DNA from: Geothrix sp. | GTDB taxonomy: Bacteria; Acidobacteriota; Holophagae; Holophagales; Holophagaceae | Length of the DNA: 64,000 bases | Assembly (NCBI GenBank): GCA_030681515.1 | Contig: JAUXSE010000028.1 | Coordinates: 1 to 64,000 of the forward strand | Direction: 5' to 3' | Shown: piece by piece, positions 25,799 to 34,083 of the stretch | Layout: every line of letters starts with the position of its first letter | Position numbering within the stretch: the first letter of the stretch is position 1 | The notes under the pieces: model-generated | The model's database searches: none | Seen by the model: only the letters and a program-made list of their open reading frames with translations | What the model was told of the DNA's origin: nothing | Translations under genes and position numbers: made by a program

Positions 25799-26530
25799 AT
25801 GGAACACCACGCATCGTTGCTCGCCCAGTGGCTCACCCAGGTGCTTGGGCTGGCCCAGCACCCCTGGCCCGGTTTCGCCCACGGGGCGGCCCTTTCCGTG
25901 CTGGAACGCTACGATCACCTGCTGAACGCCGCGCTGGCGGCCCTTCTGGCCATGGCCATCGCCACCCTGGTGCGAAGGAACCTGGCCCGCGTCCCAGGCC
26001 CCCTGCAGCAGACCTTCGAGGGCGTGGTCGAGTGGCTGAAGGAGATGATCAATAGCAACATCGCCCACCACGGGGAGCGCTACCTGCCCTTCATCGGCAC
26101 CATGGCGCTGTTCGTCTTCTTCAATAACCTCTTCGGCCTGCTTCCCGGCCTCAGCCCCGGCACCAGCAACTGGAACGTCACCCTGGGCTCGGCCCTGGTG
26201 GTATTCGGCTACTACAACTTCCACGGCATGAAGGAACAGGGCTTCGTGAAGTACTGGGCCCACTTCGCCGGCCCCATCTGGTGGCTGGCGCCGCTCCTGT
26301 TCCCCCTGGAGATCCTGGGCCTGCTCAGCCGCATCCTCAGCCACTCCCTGCGTCTCTTCGGCAACATCGCCGGCGAGCATGTGGTGGCGGGCATCTTCTT
26401 CGGCCTGATGCCGATCCTGCTGCCGATCCCCATGATGTTCCTGGGCCTCTTCTTCGGCCTGATCCAGACCTTCGTGTTCACCATGCTCGCCACGATCTAT
26501 TTGAGTGGCGCGGTTTCCCACGAGCATTGA
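25799..26530 (+). CDS. atpB: ATP synthase F0 subunit a
   Basis: A 243-residue subunit a that forms the proton half-channels beside the c-ring. The essential arginine is in SHSLRLFGNIAGEH, and FFNNLFGLLPG and FGLIQTFVFTMLATIYL are standard family blocks. Only atpE follows; subunits b, delta and all F1 genes lie outside the window, so the ATP synthase genes are split between loci. Confidence 0.96.
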   Translation: MEHHASLLAQWLTQVLGLAQHPWPGFAHGAALSVLERYDHLLNAALAALLAMAIATLVRRNLARVPGPLQQTFEGVVEWLKEMINSNIAHHGERYLPFIGTMALFVFFNNLFGLLPGLSPGTSNWNVTLGSALVVFGYYNFHGMKEQGFVKYWAHFAGPIWWLAPLLFPLEILGLLSRILSHSLRLFGNIAGEHVVAGIFFGLMPILLPIPMMFLGLFFGLIQTFVFTMLATIYLSGAVSHEH

Positions 26531-26535
26531 GCCTT

Positions 26536-26558
26536 CGGAAATCGCTACGCGATTTCCG
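26536..26558 (+). promoter_or_regulatory. Intercistronic stem-loop between atpB and atpE
   Basis: A perfect 10-bp stem (CGGAAATCGC with GCGATTTCCG) closes a three-base TAC loop six bases after the atpB stop. No U-run follows, so it is not an intrinsic terminator. A hairpin here could stabilise a processed atpE message, which must be translated in excess because the c-ring needs many copies. Confidence 0.6.
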
Positions 26559-26623
26559 CTAGAAAAGCATTCAACCGTCCTCGGGATTCCGAACCCCAAG
26601 GACACCAATCAAGGAGCACCACC

Positions 26624-26920
26624 ATGAAGAAGTTCCTCACCACCGCCTTCCTGTTCACCCTGGCCGCCGTCGCCTTCGCGCAGGGCGCTCCCGCCGTGCA
26701 GAAGAGCCTCTTTGAAGGCCAGTTCGTGGCTCACCTTTCCCTTGCCATCGCCGCCGCCGGTTGCGGCCTGGCCCAGGGCAAGGCCGTGGCCGCCGCCGTC
26801 GAGGGCGTGGCCCGCAATCCCCAGGCCGCAGGCAACATCCGCACCACCATGATCATCGGCCTGGCCCTCATCGAGGCTCTCGTGATCTACGTGCTCGTCG
26901 CCGCCTTCGCCATCAAGTAG
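26624..26920 (+). CDS. atpE: ATP synthase F0 subunit c, with N-terminal signal-like leader
   Basis: A 98-residue c-subunit. Residues 1-20 ([20 protein letters not shown]) look like a cleavable signal peptide, absent in E. coli AtpE (79 residues). Helix 1 has [21 protein letters not shown] and helix 2 has the carboxylate Glu in [13 protein letters not shown]. The helix-1 Gln of sodium-binding c-rings is present (LAQG), but the residue after the Glu is Ala, not Ser, so proton use is more likely. A strong ribosome-binding site (AAGGAGCACC) precedes the ATG. Confidence 0.95.
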   Translation: MKKFLTTAFLFTLAAVAFAQGAPAVQKSLFEGQFVAHLSLAIAAAGCGLAQGKAVAAAVEGVARNPQAAGNIRTTMIIGLALIEALVIYVLVAAFAIK

Positions 26921-26937
26921 GCCCATCGCGTTCCGAG

Positions 26938-26971
26938 CGGGGTGTCCAGGATCTGGACGCCCCGTTTTTTT
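26938..26971 (+). terminator. Intrinsic terminator of the F0 operon
   Basis: A 12-bp stem (26938-26949 with 26953-26964, one G-T pair) closes a GAT triloop and is followed directly by seven T residues. It lies 17 bases after the atpE stop and is the clearest intrinsic terminator in the window. Confidence 0.93.
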
Positions 26972-27003
26972 ATGATTTCCCAGAAGAGCCGATGTAGATG
27001 TAG

Positions 27004-28185
27004 ATGCTGGACACCATGAAACACCACGACCTGTTCCCCATGCCGCCGGAAGTCACCCAGGTGATTCTGGGAGGGGGTTCGTCCATTGACCTGGACTCGC
27101 TGCGGATCCATTCGCCCGGCGAGGCCTGGAACTTCGCCCTGAACTACGGCTATGACATGGGCGTCCCGGTCCAGCGGGCAGCGGTCATGCGGGTCTACGA
27201 GGACGCGGTGGACTTTCTGGAGGCGGTGGTGCTGGAGGGGACGGATCTCCACGTCCCCCTGGAGGTGCGGGACCTCCAGGATCCCCTCGATCTGCTGGTG
27301 TGGGCCTCGGACCGCCCACGGAACGCCCGGGGCCGCTGGTCCTGCGCGATCCTCCGGGTGATGCACACGCTCTTCCACGTGGATCACAATGTGAACCTGC
27401 GCTTCCTCCCGGAGATCCAGCGCCAGGTCTTCGGCCGCTATGACCAGTACCTGGTCTGCGAGGAGGAACGCTGGTGCCTGCGGGGGGCCTACGAGGTGCC
27501 CCTGGTGGCCGTGGAGCGCAAGGAGAACAAGGACCGCGTGTCCATGCTCCTGAAGATGCTGCACAAGCCGGGGAACGTGGCGGAGACCATCTACGACCAG
27601 ATCGGCATCCGCTTCGTCGCCGAGGACCAGTTGGGGGTGCTGATGGTCATCCGCTTCCTTCTCGATCACCACGTCCTGATGCCGACCCACATCAAGCCCA
27701 GCCGGAGCCGGAACCTGATGATTGACATGGAGGCCCTGGCCGCCTGGAGCGATTCCATGCCGCCGTTCTTCCGGATCCAGGATCTGGAAACCGAGGAACG
27801 GAAGGTCCTGAGCCGTGCCCTTGCCTTAAAGACCCCCGGCAAAGACCAGAACCCCTTTTCCAGCAAGGAATACTCTGCGATCCAGTTCACGGCCCGGACG
27901 CTGGTGCGCCTTCCCAGCCCCGCCACGCGGGCCCTGGAAACCCTCCAGGCCCGGCTCCAGACCATGGGCGATACGGAGTTGTCGGACCTGGTCCGGATTC
28001 CTGAGTTGCTCCAGGAACAGGAGGAGTTTACTTTCTTCTTCGCACATGAGGTCCAAGTGATGGAACAATCAGGGTTTCAAAGCTCCAGATCCGGTCCGGC
28101 CTCCCATTCAGAATACAAACAGCGCCAGCGTGATGCCGCGAGGCGGCGAGTGCTTCAGGGAATCATTCAGGAGGAACCATGCTGA
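27004..28185 (+). CDS. Uncharacterised protein, TIGR04552-like, possible RelA/SpoT-like fold
   Basis: A 393-residue cytoplasmic protein without membrane segments. I recognise it only as resembling a conserved family of unknown function (TIGR04552, from memory). The middle (about 125-240) contains HVDHNVNLRFLPEIQRQVF, then VERKENKDRVSMLLKMLHK and ETIYDQIGIRFVAEDQ. The order and spacing recall the RelA/SpoT synthetase domain (R-x-K-S-x-S-I-x-x-K-M, then D-x-x-G-x-R). That similarity is my inference. It is followed by a STAS protein with a seven-base overlap, implying joint expression. An alternative start is the ATG at 27016. Confidence 0.55.
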   Translation: MLDTMKHHDLFPMPPEVTQVILGGGSSIDLDSLRIHSPGEAWNFALNYGYDMGVPVQRAAVMRVYEDAVDFLEAVVLEGTDLHVPLEVRDLQDPLDLLVWASDRPRNARGRWSCAILRVMHTLFHVDHNVNLRFLPEIQRQVFGRYDQYLVCEEERWCLRGAYEVPLVAVERKENKDRVSMLLKMLHKPGNVAETIYDQIGIRFVAEDQLGVLMVIRFLLDHHVLMPTHIKPSRSRNLMIDMEALAAWSDSMPPFFRIQDLETEERKVLSRALALKTPGKDQNPFSSKEYSAIQFTARTLVRLPSPATRALETLQARLQTMGDTELSDLVRIPELLQEQEEFTFFFAHEVQVMEQSGFQSSRSGPASHSEYKQRQRDAARRRVLQGIIQEEPC

Positions 28186-28517
28186 ACATCCAGACCCGCC
28201 AAGAAGGCACCGCCTCCGTGGTGTCCATTCAGGGCAAGGTCAACTTCGAGGTGACCGCCCAGCTGCGGGATGTGATCCGCGAGACGGTGGCCACCGCGCA
28301 GCCGAAGCTCCTGGTGATCAACCTGGAGGGTGTCAGTTTCATTGACTCCTCCGGCCTGGGCCTCCTGGTGGCCGCGCGGAACAGCGTGGACAAGTCCGGC
28401 GGGAAGCTCCACCTCTGCTGCCTTCCCGCGCCGGTGAAGAAGACCTTCGACCAGACCAACCTCACGAACTACTTCTCCATCTTCGCCACGGAGCAGGACG
28501 CTCTCCGCGGCACCTGA
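28179..28517 (+). CDS. STAS-domain anti-sigma factor antagonist (SpoIIAA/RsbV type)
   Basis: A 112-residue single-domain STAS protein. The phosphorylation site is in FIDSSGLGLL (Ser57/Ser58), the site where a HPK-like anti-sigma kinase would act in partner-switching systems. Only the dephosphorylated form normally binds the anti-sigma factor. The GGAGGAACC ribosome-binding site lies inside the end of the preceding gene. The next gene encodes a PP2C phosphatase that could dephosphorylate it. No anti-sigma kinase is adjacent. Confidence 0.9.
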   Translation: MLNIQTRQEGTASVVSIQGKVNFEVTAQLRDVIRETVATAQPKLLVINLEGVSFIDSSGLGLLVAARNSVDKSGGKLHLCCLPAPVKKTFDQTNLTNYFSIFATEQDALRGT

Positions 28518-28533
28518 CCGGCCGCCACCCCGC

Positions 28534-29700
28534 ATGGCCAAGGGCGTGGTCCTGGTGGTGGATGACGAAGCACCCATCCGGGACATCCTCAGCTTCTACC
28601 TCAAGCGGGCGGGCTACCAGGTCCTGACCGCGGGCCATGGCCTGGAGGCGCTGGACGAGATGAGCCGGTCCCGGCCGGATCTCATCATCTCCGACCTGCG
28701 CATGCCCGAGATGCCGGGCGACGAGCTGTGCAAGCGCGTCAAGAGCGATCCCGCGACCCGGGATGTCTACTTCATCATCCTGTCCGCGATGGATGGCACG
28801 GCCTCGCGGATCGGCGGCCTGTCCCTGGGCGCCGACGACATGATCCCCAAGCCCTTCCACGCCCAGGAAGTGCTGGCCAAGGTGGAATCCACCTTCCGCC
28901 TGATCGCCATGCAGAAGGAGATCAAGCGCCAGAACAAGGAGCTGACCTCCTTCCAGGAGCGTGTCCGGGAGGAGATGGAACTGGCCGCGGCGCTCCAGAT
29001 GGGCCTGCTTCCCAAGCTTCCGGGGGAGGCGCCCTGTGTGCGCTACACCCACCGCTACCTGCCCGCGGCGGGCATCGGCGGGGACATCTACGCCGTGGCG
29101 CCCCTTCCCGATGGCGGCACGGCCATGATGATCGCGGACGTGAGCGGGCACGGCGTCACCGCAGCGCTCATCTCCGCCATGGTGAAGACCTCCTTCGAGA
29201 ACCAGGTGCGGCTGGGCGGGGAACCCCTGGCCTGGGCCCAGGGCATGAACGAGGACCTCTGCCGGTCCACCCTGGCCGAGCAGTTCGCCACCGCCTGGCT
29301 GGGCCGGCTCGATCCCGCCACGAACCACCTCCGGTACGTAGTGGCGGGCCACTGCGCCCCCTTGCGCATCGTGGGCGGAGCCAAGGGTGGGCTCCAGCGT
29401 TCCGAGGTGCTGCGGGGCAAGGGCTTCATGCTGGGGCTAGATCCCCAGCTCCCCTTCATGGAACATGAGGCGGAATTCCTGCCGGGGGACCGCCTGGTGC
29501 TCTACACCGATGGCCTGGTGGAAGTGGAGCGGGAGGACCGCACCATGCTCGAAGAGGCAGGTCTGCGGCGCATCTGCGCGGAGCTTCCGGCCGGCGCCGA
29601 GGAGGCCGCGGACGCCGTCATCGCCCAGGCCCGCGTCTTCAATCAGCCCGCGATCTTCGGGGACGACGTGACCCTGGTGATCCTCGACCGGAAACCCTAA
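28534..29700 (+). CDS. Response regulator with PP2C-type (SpoIIE) phosphatase output
   Basis: A 388-residue protein. The receiver domain (about 4-120) has D10/D11, phospho-acceptor D54 (ISDLRMPEM) and K106 (PKPF). A short coiled linker (about 125-155) leads to a SpoIIE/PPM phosphatase domain with metal-binding acidic motifs IGGDIYAV, MIADVSGHG, LYTDGLVEV and GDDVTLVI. It probably dephosphorylates the STAS protein encoded just upstream when the receiver is activated. No cognate histidine kinase is adjacent. Its stop overlaps the convergent hldD stop. Confidence 0.92.
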   Translation: MAKGVVLVVDDEAPIRDILSFYLKRAGYQVLTAGHGLEALDEMSRSRPDLIISDLRMPEMPGDELCKRVKSDPATRDVYFIILSAMDGTASRIGGLSLGADDMIPKPFHAQEVLAKVESTFRLIAMQKEIKRQNKELTSFQERVREEMELAAALQMGLLPKLPGEAPCVRYTHRYLPAAGIGGDIYAVAPLPDGGTAMMIADVSGHGVTAALISAMVKTSFENQVRLGGEPLAWAQGMNEDLCRSTLAEQFATAWLGRLDPATNHLRYVVAGHCAPLRIVGGAKGGLQRSEVLRGKGFMLGLDPQLPFMEHEAEFLPGDRLVLYTDGLVEVEREDRTMLEEAGLRRICAELPAGAEEAADAVIAQARVFNQPAIFGDDVTLVILDRKP

Positions 29701-30632
29701 AGGTCCGCCAGGGTGGCGGCGATGCCCGCTTCCAGTTCCGTGAACGGGGCCGTGTAGCCAGCTTCCCGCAGGCTGCGCACGTCCGCCTGGGTGAAGCTCT
29801 GGTACTTGCCGCGGAGTTCGTCCGGAAAGGGGATGTACTCGATGCGGCCCTGCCCCATGAGCGCGATGAGGGTCTTCGCGATGTCGTTGAAGCTGCGGGC
29901 CCGGCCGGTGCCCGCGTTGACGATGGCCTTCGCCATGCCTGCGGCGGCGAAGTGCAGGTTGATGGCCACGATATCGCCCACGAAGATGAAATCCCGCTTC
30001 TGTTCGCCGTCCGCGAAACCGCCCGTACCTTGGAACAGGCGGCAGGCGCCCGTCTCCTTCAGCTGGCGGAGCAGCTGGTGCAGCACGGACATCATGCGGC
30101 CCTTGTGCTGTTCCCGGGGGCCGAACACATTGAAGTACCGCAGGCCCACCACGGGGCTCTGGATGGCGGGCAGGAGGCTGCGCACGTGCTGGTCGAAGGC
30201 CAGCTTGGAGTAGCCGTAGACATTCAGGGGGCCTTCGTTCTCCGGCACCGGCTCGAAGGCGGTGCTGGCCCCGTAGGTGGCGGCGCTACTGGCGTAGACC
30301 AGGGGGGTCTTGCGGGCCAGGCACCAGTGGAGCAGGGCCCTGGAGTCCCCGTAGTTGTTCTCCATCATGTAGCGCCCATCGGATTCCATGGTGTCGGAGC
30401 AGGCGCCGTCGTGGAACACGGCCTCGGGACGGAGATCCAGGGTGCCGGCGTCCAGCCTCGACCGGAACTCGCGCTTGTCCATGTAGTCGGACAGCCTGAG
30501 GTCCGCCAGGTTCCGGGCCTTCTCCGCCCGGAACAGGTTGTCCACCACGAGGATGTCCGTATGCCCGCGGCGGTTCAGCTCCCGCACCAGGTTGCTGCCC
30601 ACGAATCCCGCCCCGCCCGTGACGATGAACAT
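29697..30632 (-). CDS. hldD: ADP-L-glycero-D-manno-heptose 6-epimerase
   Basis: HldD makes the heptose donor for the LPS inner core by epimerising ADP-D-glycero-D-manno-heptose. The 311-residue product has the nucleotide-binding TGGAGFVGSNLVREL, the epimerase signature ACSDTME, SSAATYG and the Y-x3-K pair in VYGYSKLAFD, and FGPREQHKGRMMSV, all typical of HldD. Together with the nearby GT9 enzyme it indicates an outer membrane with heptose-containing LPS. Confidence 0.95.
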   Translation of the reverse strand: MFIVTGGAGFVGSNLVRELNRRGHTDILVVDNLFRAEKARNLADLRLSDYMDKREFRSRLDAGTLDLRPEAVFHDGACSDTMESDGRYMMENNYGDSRALLHWCLARKTPLVYASSAATYGASTAFEPVPENEGPLNVYGYSKLAFDQHVRSLLPAIQSPVVGLRYFNVFGPREQHKGRMMSVLHQLLRQLKETGACRLFQGTGGFADGEQKRDFIFVGDIVAINLHFAAAGMAKAIVNAGTGRARSFNDIAKTLIALMGQGRIEYIPFPDELRGKYQSFTQADVRSLREAGYTAPFTELEAGIAATLADL

Positions 30633-30670
30633 GCCTCACACCTCTGTTCCAGCCAGAATACCGTTTCCGG

Positions 30671-31621
30671 CTATCCGATCGTTTCTTCGGCCTCGATGGG
30701 GGCGAGGCGGCGCAGCAGTCTCGGCCCCAGTTCGGCGACGAGGGTGGCGGAGAGGATGAGGCCGCCTCCCACCAGCTGGAGCGGGCTGAGGTGTTCCCGG
30801 ATGCCGGGGATCCAGCCGCTGATGGCCATGGCCGCCGTCCACACGGGTTCCGAGGAGAAGATGACGGCGCTTTCCGTGGCCCCGAGCCGGGCCTGGAAGG
30901 TGCTCTGCACATAGAAGGCCAGCGTGGTCGCCAGCAGACCCATGAAGGCCAGGGCCACCCAGACGCCGCCCTTCGCCAGGGCCGGGCCCGCGGCCTGGAA
31001 CCCGAAGGGGGCGGGCAGGGCCAGCGTGATCGCCAGGGATACGGCCCCGGTCACGGCCACCTGCACGAAGGCCAGCACCCAGCCCGAGGACCGCCGGGAG
31101 AAGTGGGCGGTCATGACGATGTGGAAGCCACAGAGGACCGCCGCCAGCAGGGTTTCGGAATCCCCCCGGTTCCAGCCTCCCCAGGCCGCGCCGGGTTCCC
31201 GGATCAGCAGGACCAGGCCCGTCAGCGCCACCAGGGCGCCCAGGCCGTGGGAGGGCCGCAGGCGGTCCCCGGCGAGCAGGGCCACCATGGGGGTGAACAT
31301 CACGTAGAGACCGGTGATGAAGCCGGATTTGGAGGTGGTGGTGAAGCGCAGGCCATCGGTCTGGAGCCAGAACAGGGTCACCAGCACCAGGCCCAGCCAG
31401 AGGCCGTCCATGGCATCCCGGCGGCGGATGGGCACCCGGAGCAGCAGCATCAGGAGGCCCAGGCCCGCCGTGCCGATGGCGAACCGGAGGGTGAGCAGGG
31501 CCCCCACGGAGAGGCCCTCATTGATGCAGTACTTGGTGGCGGGGAAGCCGCCGGCCCAGACTATGGCGATGCCGGCCAGGGCCAGGACGGCGAACAGGTG
31601 GGAGGCGCGGGATGCCGGCAT
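30671..31621 (-). CDS. EamA/DMT-superfamily transporter
   Basis: A 316-residue protein with about ten predicted transmembrane helices and the two EamA repeats of drug/metabolite transporters. The first repeat has AIVWAGGFPATKYCINEG and TTTSKSGFITGLYVMFTP; the second ends ATESAVIFSSEPVWTAAMA. Members export amino acids, nucleotides or other small metabolites; the substrate cannot be inferred. It follows hldD by 38 bases on the same strand, but no functional link is evident. Confidence 0.88.
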   Translation of the reverse strand: MPASRASHLFAVLALAGIAIVWAGGFPATKYCINEGLSVGALLTLRFAIGTAGLGLLMLLLRVPIRRRDAMDGLWLGLVLVTLFWLQTDGLRFTTTSKSGFITGLYVMFTPMVALLAGDRLRPSHGLGALVALTGLVLLIREPGAAWGGWNRGDSETLLAAVLCGFHIVMTAHFSRRSSGWVLAFVQVAVTGAVSLAITLALPAPFGFQAAGPALAKGGVWVALAFMGLLATTLAFYVQSTFQARLGATESAVIFSSEPVWTAAMAISGWIPGIREHLSPLQLVGGGLILSATLVAELGPRLLRRLAPIEAEETIG

Positions 31622-31685
31622 CCCTCCAGGCTATTTCCATTTCTGAAATTCAGGGACCCGAAAAACCGTCCGCGGGGGAATGGCT

Positions 31686-32651
31686 CTATTTCAGCAGGGC
31701 CACCACACGAACCGTCAATTCCGGCTGATCGGGATCGTCCGTGCTGAGCGAAAGGACTTCGCTGTAGCGCCCGGCCTTCAGGGTGGCGGGCAGGATCACC
31801 GTGAGCTCCAGCGTGCTCCCCTTCTGGTTCAGGCCTTCCACGCGCATGCCCTGGAGCGAGGGACGGGTGCCCGTGACGCGGAAGGGCTTGCCCTCGGCCT
31901 GCCTGAGGGTCAGCTTCAGCCGGGATTCCTTGCCGGCGGCGTCCTCGAACACCAGCTCCATGGGGCGGGCCTGGATCGCGGGCTTGAGCTCCCACTGGAT
32001 GTTCAGCGGCAGCTGGCTCATGCGGGGGTTCGTGAACCGCACCGTGGCCTGCTCGACCCCGCGGAACTGCCCGGCGGGCACCTTCCGGCCGTCGAAGGCG
32101 ACCTCCAGCACCAGATCCTTGCCCTCGGGGCGGTAGGCGAAGGTGAGGAAGGGCGCGCCAGGGGCCTTCACGTCCACGATCTGGACCGACTCTCCGTTGC
32201 CGCTGGCGTAGCGGATCTGGCTGCGGGTGGTGGTGGACTTAAGGGCCTGGTGGAAGTAGACGGATTCCACCGAGGGCATGATCTCCTGCACCACCTCGGC
32301 TTCGAGGGTGAGGCTGATGGTGGGCGTCTTGGGATCGTCGCAGACCACCTCGATGGATTTCCGGACGCCGCCCTTCAGCCCTTTGGGATCGAACATGGCC
32401 TCGATCTCGGTGGCTTCGCCGGGCGCGAGGGACCACTTCCCGAGCATGGTGTAGGTGCACCCGCAACTGGGCCGGACCTGGGTGATGTTCAGGAAGGCGT
32501 TGCCGGTGTTGGTCACGCGGTACTTGGCAGCCACCTTCCGGTCCGGCGTGATGCGGCCGAAATCGTGATGCACCTTGTCGAAGTGGATGACCGGGGCCTG
32601 GGCGGACAGGACCACGGGGATCACCAGGGCGAAGATGGCGCGCAGCAGCAT
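31686..32651 (-). CDS. Secreted DUF1573 domain protein
   Basis: A 321-residue protein with a signal peptide (MLLRAIFALVIPVVLSAQ). The DUF1573 domain (about 20-110) has FDKVHHDFGRI, the YRVTNTGNAFLNI strand and the conserved SCGCT motif (C63 and C65). These domains have an immunoglobulin-like fold related to ASPM/SPD-2/Hydin modules. A second beta-rich domain follows, with STDDPDQPEL near the end. Function is unknown; the location should be periplasmic or cell surface. Confidence 0.85.
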   Translation of the reverse strand: MLLRAIFALVIPVVLSAQAPVIHFDKVHHDFGRITPDRKVAAKYRVTNTGNAFLNITQVRPSCGCTYTMLGKWSLAPGEATEIEAMFDPKGLKGGVRKSIEVVCDDPKTPTISLTLEAEVVQEIMPSVESVYFHQALKSTTTRSQIRYASGNGESVQIVDVKAPGAPFLTFAYRPEGKDLVLEVAFDGRKVPAGQFRGVEQATVRFTNPRMSQLPLNIQWELKPAIQARPMELVFEDAAGKESRLKLTLRQAEGKPFRVTGTRPSLQGMRVEGLNQKGSTLELTVILPATLKAGRYSEVLSLSTDDPDQPELTVRVVALLK

Positions 32652-32746
32652 GGGGAAACCTCGGGGGGAGGGAGATTCTATCAGTGATGCCCCGGCAGTG
32701 TCTCTGGGCGGCCATCGGCTATCCTGGACGGCTGCGGGGGGAGCCG

Positions 32747-33133
32747 ATGGCGGTGCTGACTGAAGTGTCCTGGGGCGAATTGATTGACAAGTACACCATT
32801 CTGGCGATCAAGGCCGAGCGCATCCAGGATCCGGCCAAGCTGAAGAACATCCGCACCGAAATGGCGGCCCTGTCCGCCGCCCGCCAGCAGGCCCTCGGCC
32901 TGAATGCCGCGCTGGCCGCCGCCGAGGCCCGTCTCAAGGCCATCAATGAAAAGCTCTGGGATATCGAGGACCACATCCGCGATTGCGAGCGGGCCCAGGA
33001 TTTCGGCCCCCGCTTCGTTGAATTGGCGCGGGCCGTCTATTTCACCAACGACGAACGGTCCGCGGTCAAGCGGGAGATCAACAGCCTGCTCGGTTCTGGC
33101 CTCGTGGAGGAGAAGTCCTACCAGCCCTACTGA
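32747..33133 (+). CDS. DUF6165 family protein
   Basis: A 128-residue soluble, helical protein beginning AVLTEVSWGELIDKYTILAIKAERI, which I associate with the DUF6165 family often encoded in LPS or polysaccharide loci. The middle is coiled-coil-like (AARQQALGLNAALAAAEARLKAI), followed by YFTNDERSAVKREIN and KSYQPY. The ATG at 32747 has GGGGGGA upstream; an in-frame ATG at 32684 lacks a site. It is convergent with the GT9 gene, overlapping by seven bases. Function is unknown. Confidence 0.75.
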   Translation: MAVLTEVSWGELIDKYTILAIKAERIQDPAKLKNIRTEMAALSAARQQALGLNAALAAAEARLKAINEKLWDIEDHIRDCERAQDFGPRFVELARAVYFTNDERSAVKREINSLLGSGLVEEKSYQPY

Positions 33134-34083
33134 ATCAGCACCTTCAGGGCAGCCCAGACTTCCTCGGGGGTGACCTCGGCAAGGCATGGGTGCCCCTCCA
33201 CGCGGCAGAGATCCAGCCGGCAGGGGCCGCACTGGTGTTCACTGCGGGTGACCACCGCCACCTTCGGACCGAAGGGCTTGAACATCTCCACGTCAATGGC
33301 GCGGAACACGCCGAGGGTCGGGGTGCCGCAGGCGGCCGCGAGGTGGCTCAGCCCCGAATTGTTCCCCACCACCGCGGCCGCGCCCTGGAACCAGGCCGCG
33401 GCCTCCAGCAGGGTGGCGCCGCAGGCATTGAGGCCGCGGGCGCCCGCCACCACCTCCCCCAGGTCGCGTTCCCCGGGTGAACCCTGGACCACGGGCAGGT
33501 AGCCCTGATCCGCCAGGATCTCCGCCAGACGCCGGTAGGCCCCGGTGCCCCAGCTCCGGGCCGGTGTGGAGGCCGGCAGGAGGCAGACGTAGGGCTGGCC
33601 GGGCAGGGCGGCCTGGACATCCGTGCGGAAATCGGCGAAGGGTGCCGGGCCCAGGTCCGGCCAGCGCAGGGCCAGGACCTTCATGTAGCGATCCAGGCAG
33701 GTGCCTTCCCCCTTCCAGAAGGGCAGGGTGTGGGTGTTGAAGGGGCCCGCCAGACTTTCGCTCACGCCGATGCGTTCGGGAACCCCGGCCAGCCAGGCTC
33801 CCAGGGCCGGACGCAGGGACTTGGGGAAGTGGATGGACCGCGCCGCCCGGTGCTGGCGAAGCAGCCGGGCCATGTCCCGGGGACTGGGCCTGCCCTGGTC
33901 GGCGACGATGGCATCGGCGAGCTCGTGGTTCCGGAGCAGGTTGACCGTCAGGGCCGGACCCCAGACCACGATGGGCCCGATGCCGCGATTCCGGAGCGCC
34001 CGCAGGATCGGGAAGTGCATGACCGCATCGCCCACGAACCGCGGGAACCGCACCCAGGTGGCCTTCTCGGGGATCAGAGCCAC
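33127..34083 (-). CDS. Glycosyltransferase family 9 (heptosyltransferase-like)
   Basis: A 318-residue GT9 protein that probably transfers heptose from ADP-heptose to LPS core at the inner membrane. The N-terminus VRFPRFVGDAVMHFPILRAL is the family GDxxxxxP-type motif, and the C-terminal donor site has VVGNNSGLSHLAAACGTPTLGVF. A Cys-rich tail (HQCGPCRLDLCRVEGHPCL) resembles heptosyltransferases that end with clustered cysteines. It overlaps the adjacent GT4 gene by ten bases, suggesting an operon. Confidence 0.88.
   Translation of the reverse strand: MALIPEKATWVRFPRFVGDAVMHFPILRALRNRGIGPIVVWGPALTVNLLRNHELADAIVADQGRPSPRDMARLLRQHRAARSIHFPKSLRPALGAWLAGVPERIGVSESLAGPFNTHTLPFWKGEGTCLDRYMKVLALRWPDLGPAPFADFRTDVQAALPGQPYVCLLPASTPARSWGTGAYRRLAEILADQGYLPVVQGSPGERDLGEVVAGARGLNACGATLLEAAAWFQGAAAVVGNNSGLSHLAAACGTPTLGVFRAIDVEMFKPFGPKVAVVTRSEHQCGPCRLDLCRVEGHPCLAEVTPEEVWAALKVLIQ

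Noticed and set aside
26989-27006. Short tandem GATGTA repeat before the 27004 gene
   Set aside because: Only about three units; too short to call a functional repeat, although it may influence start selection.
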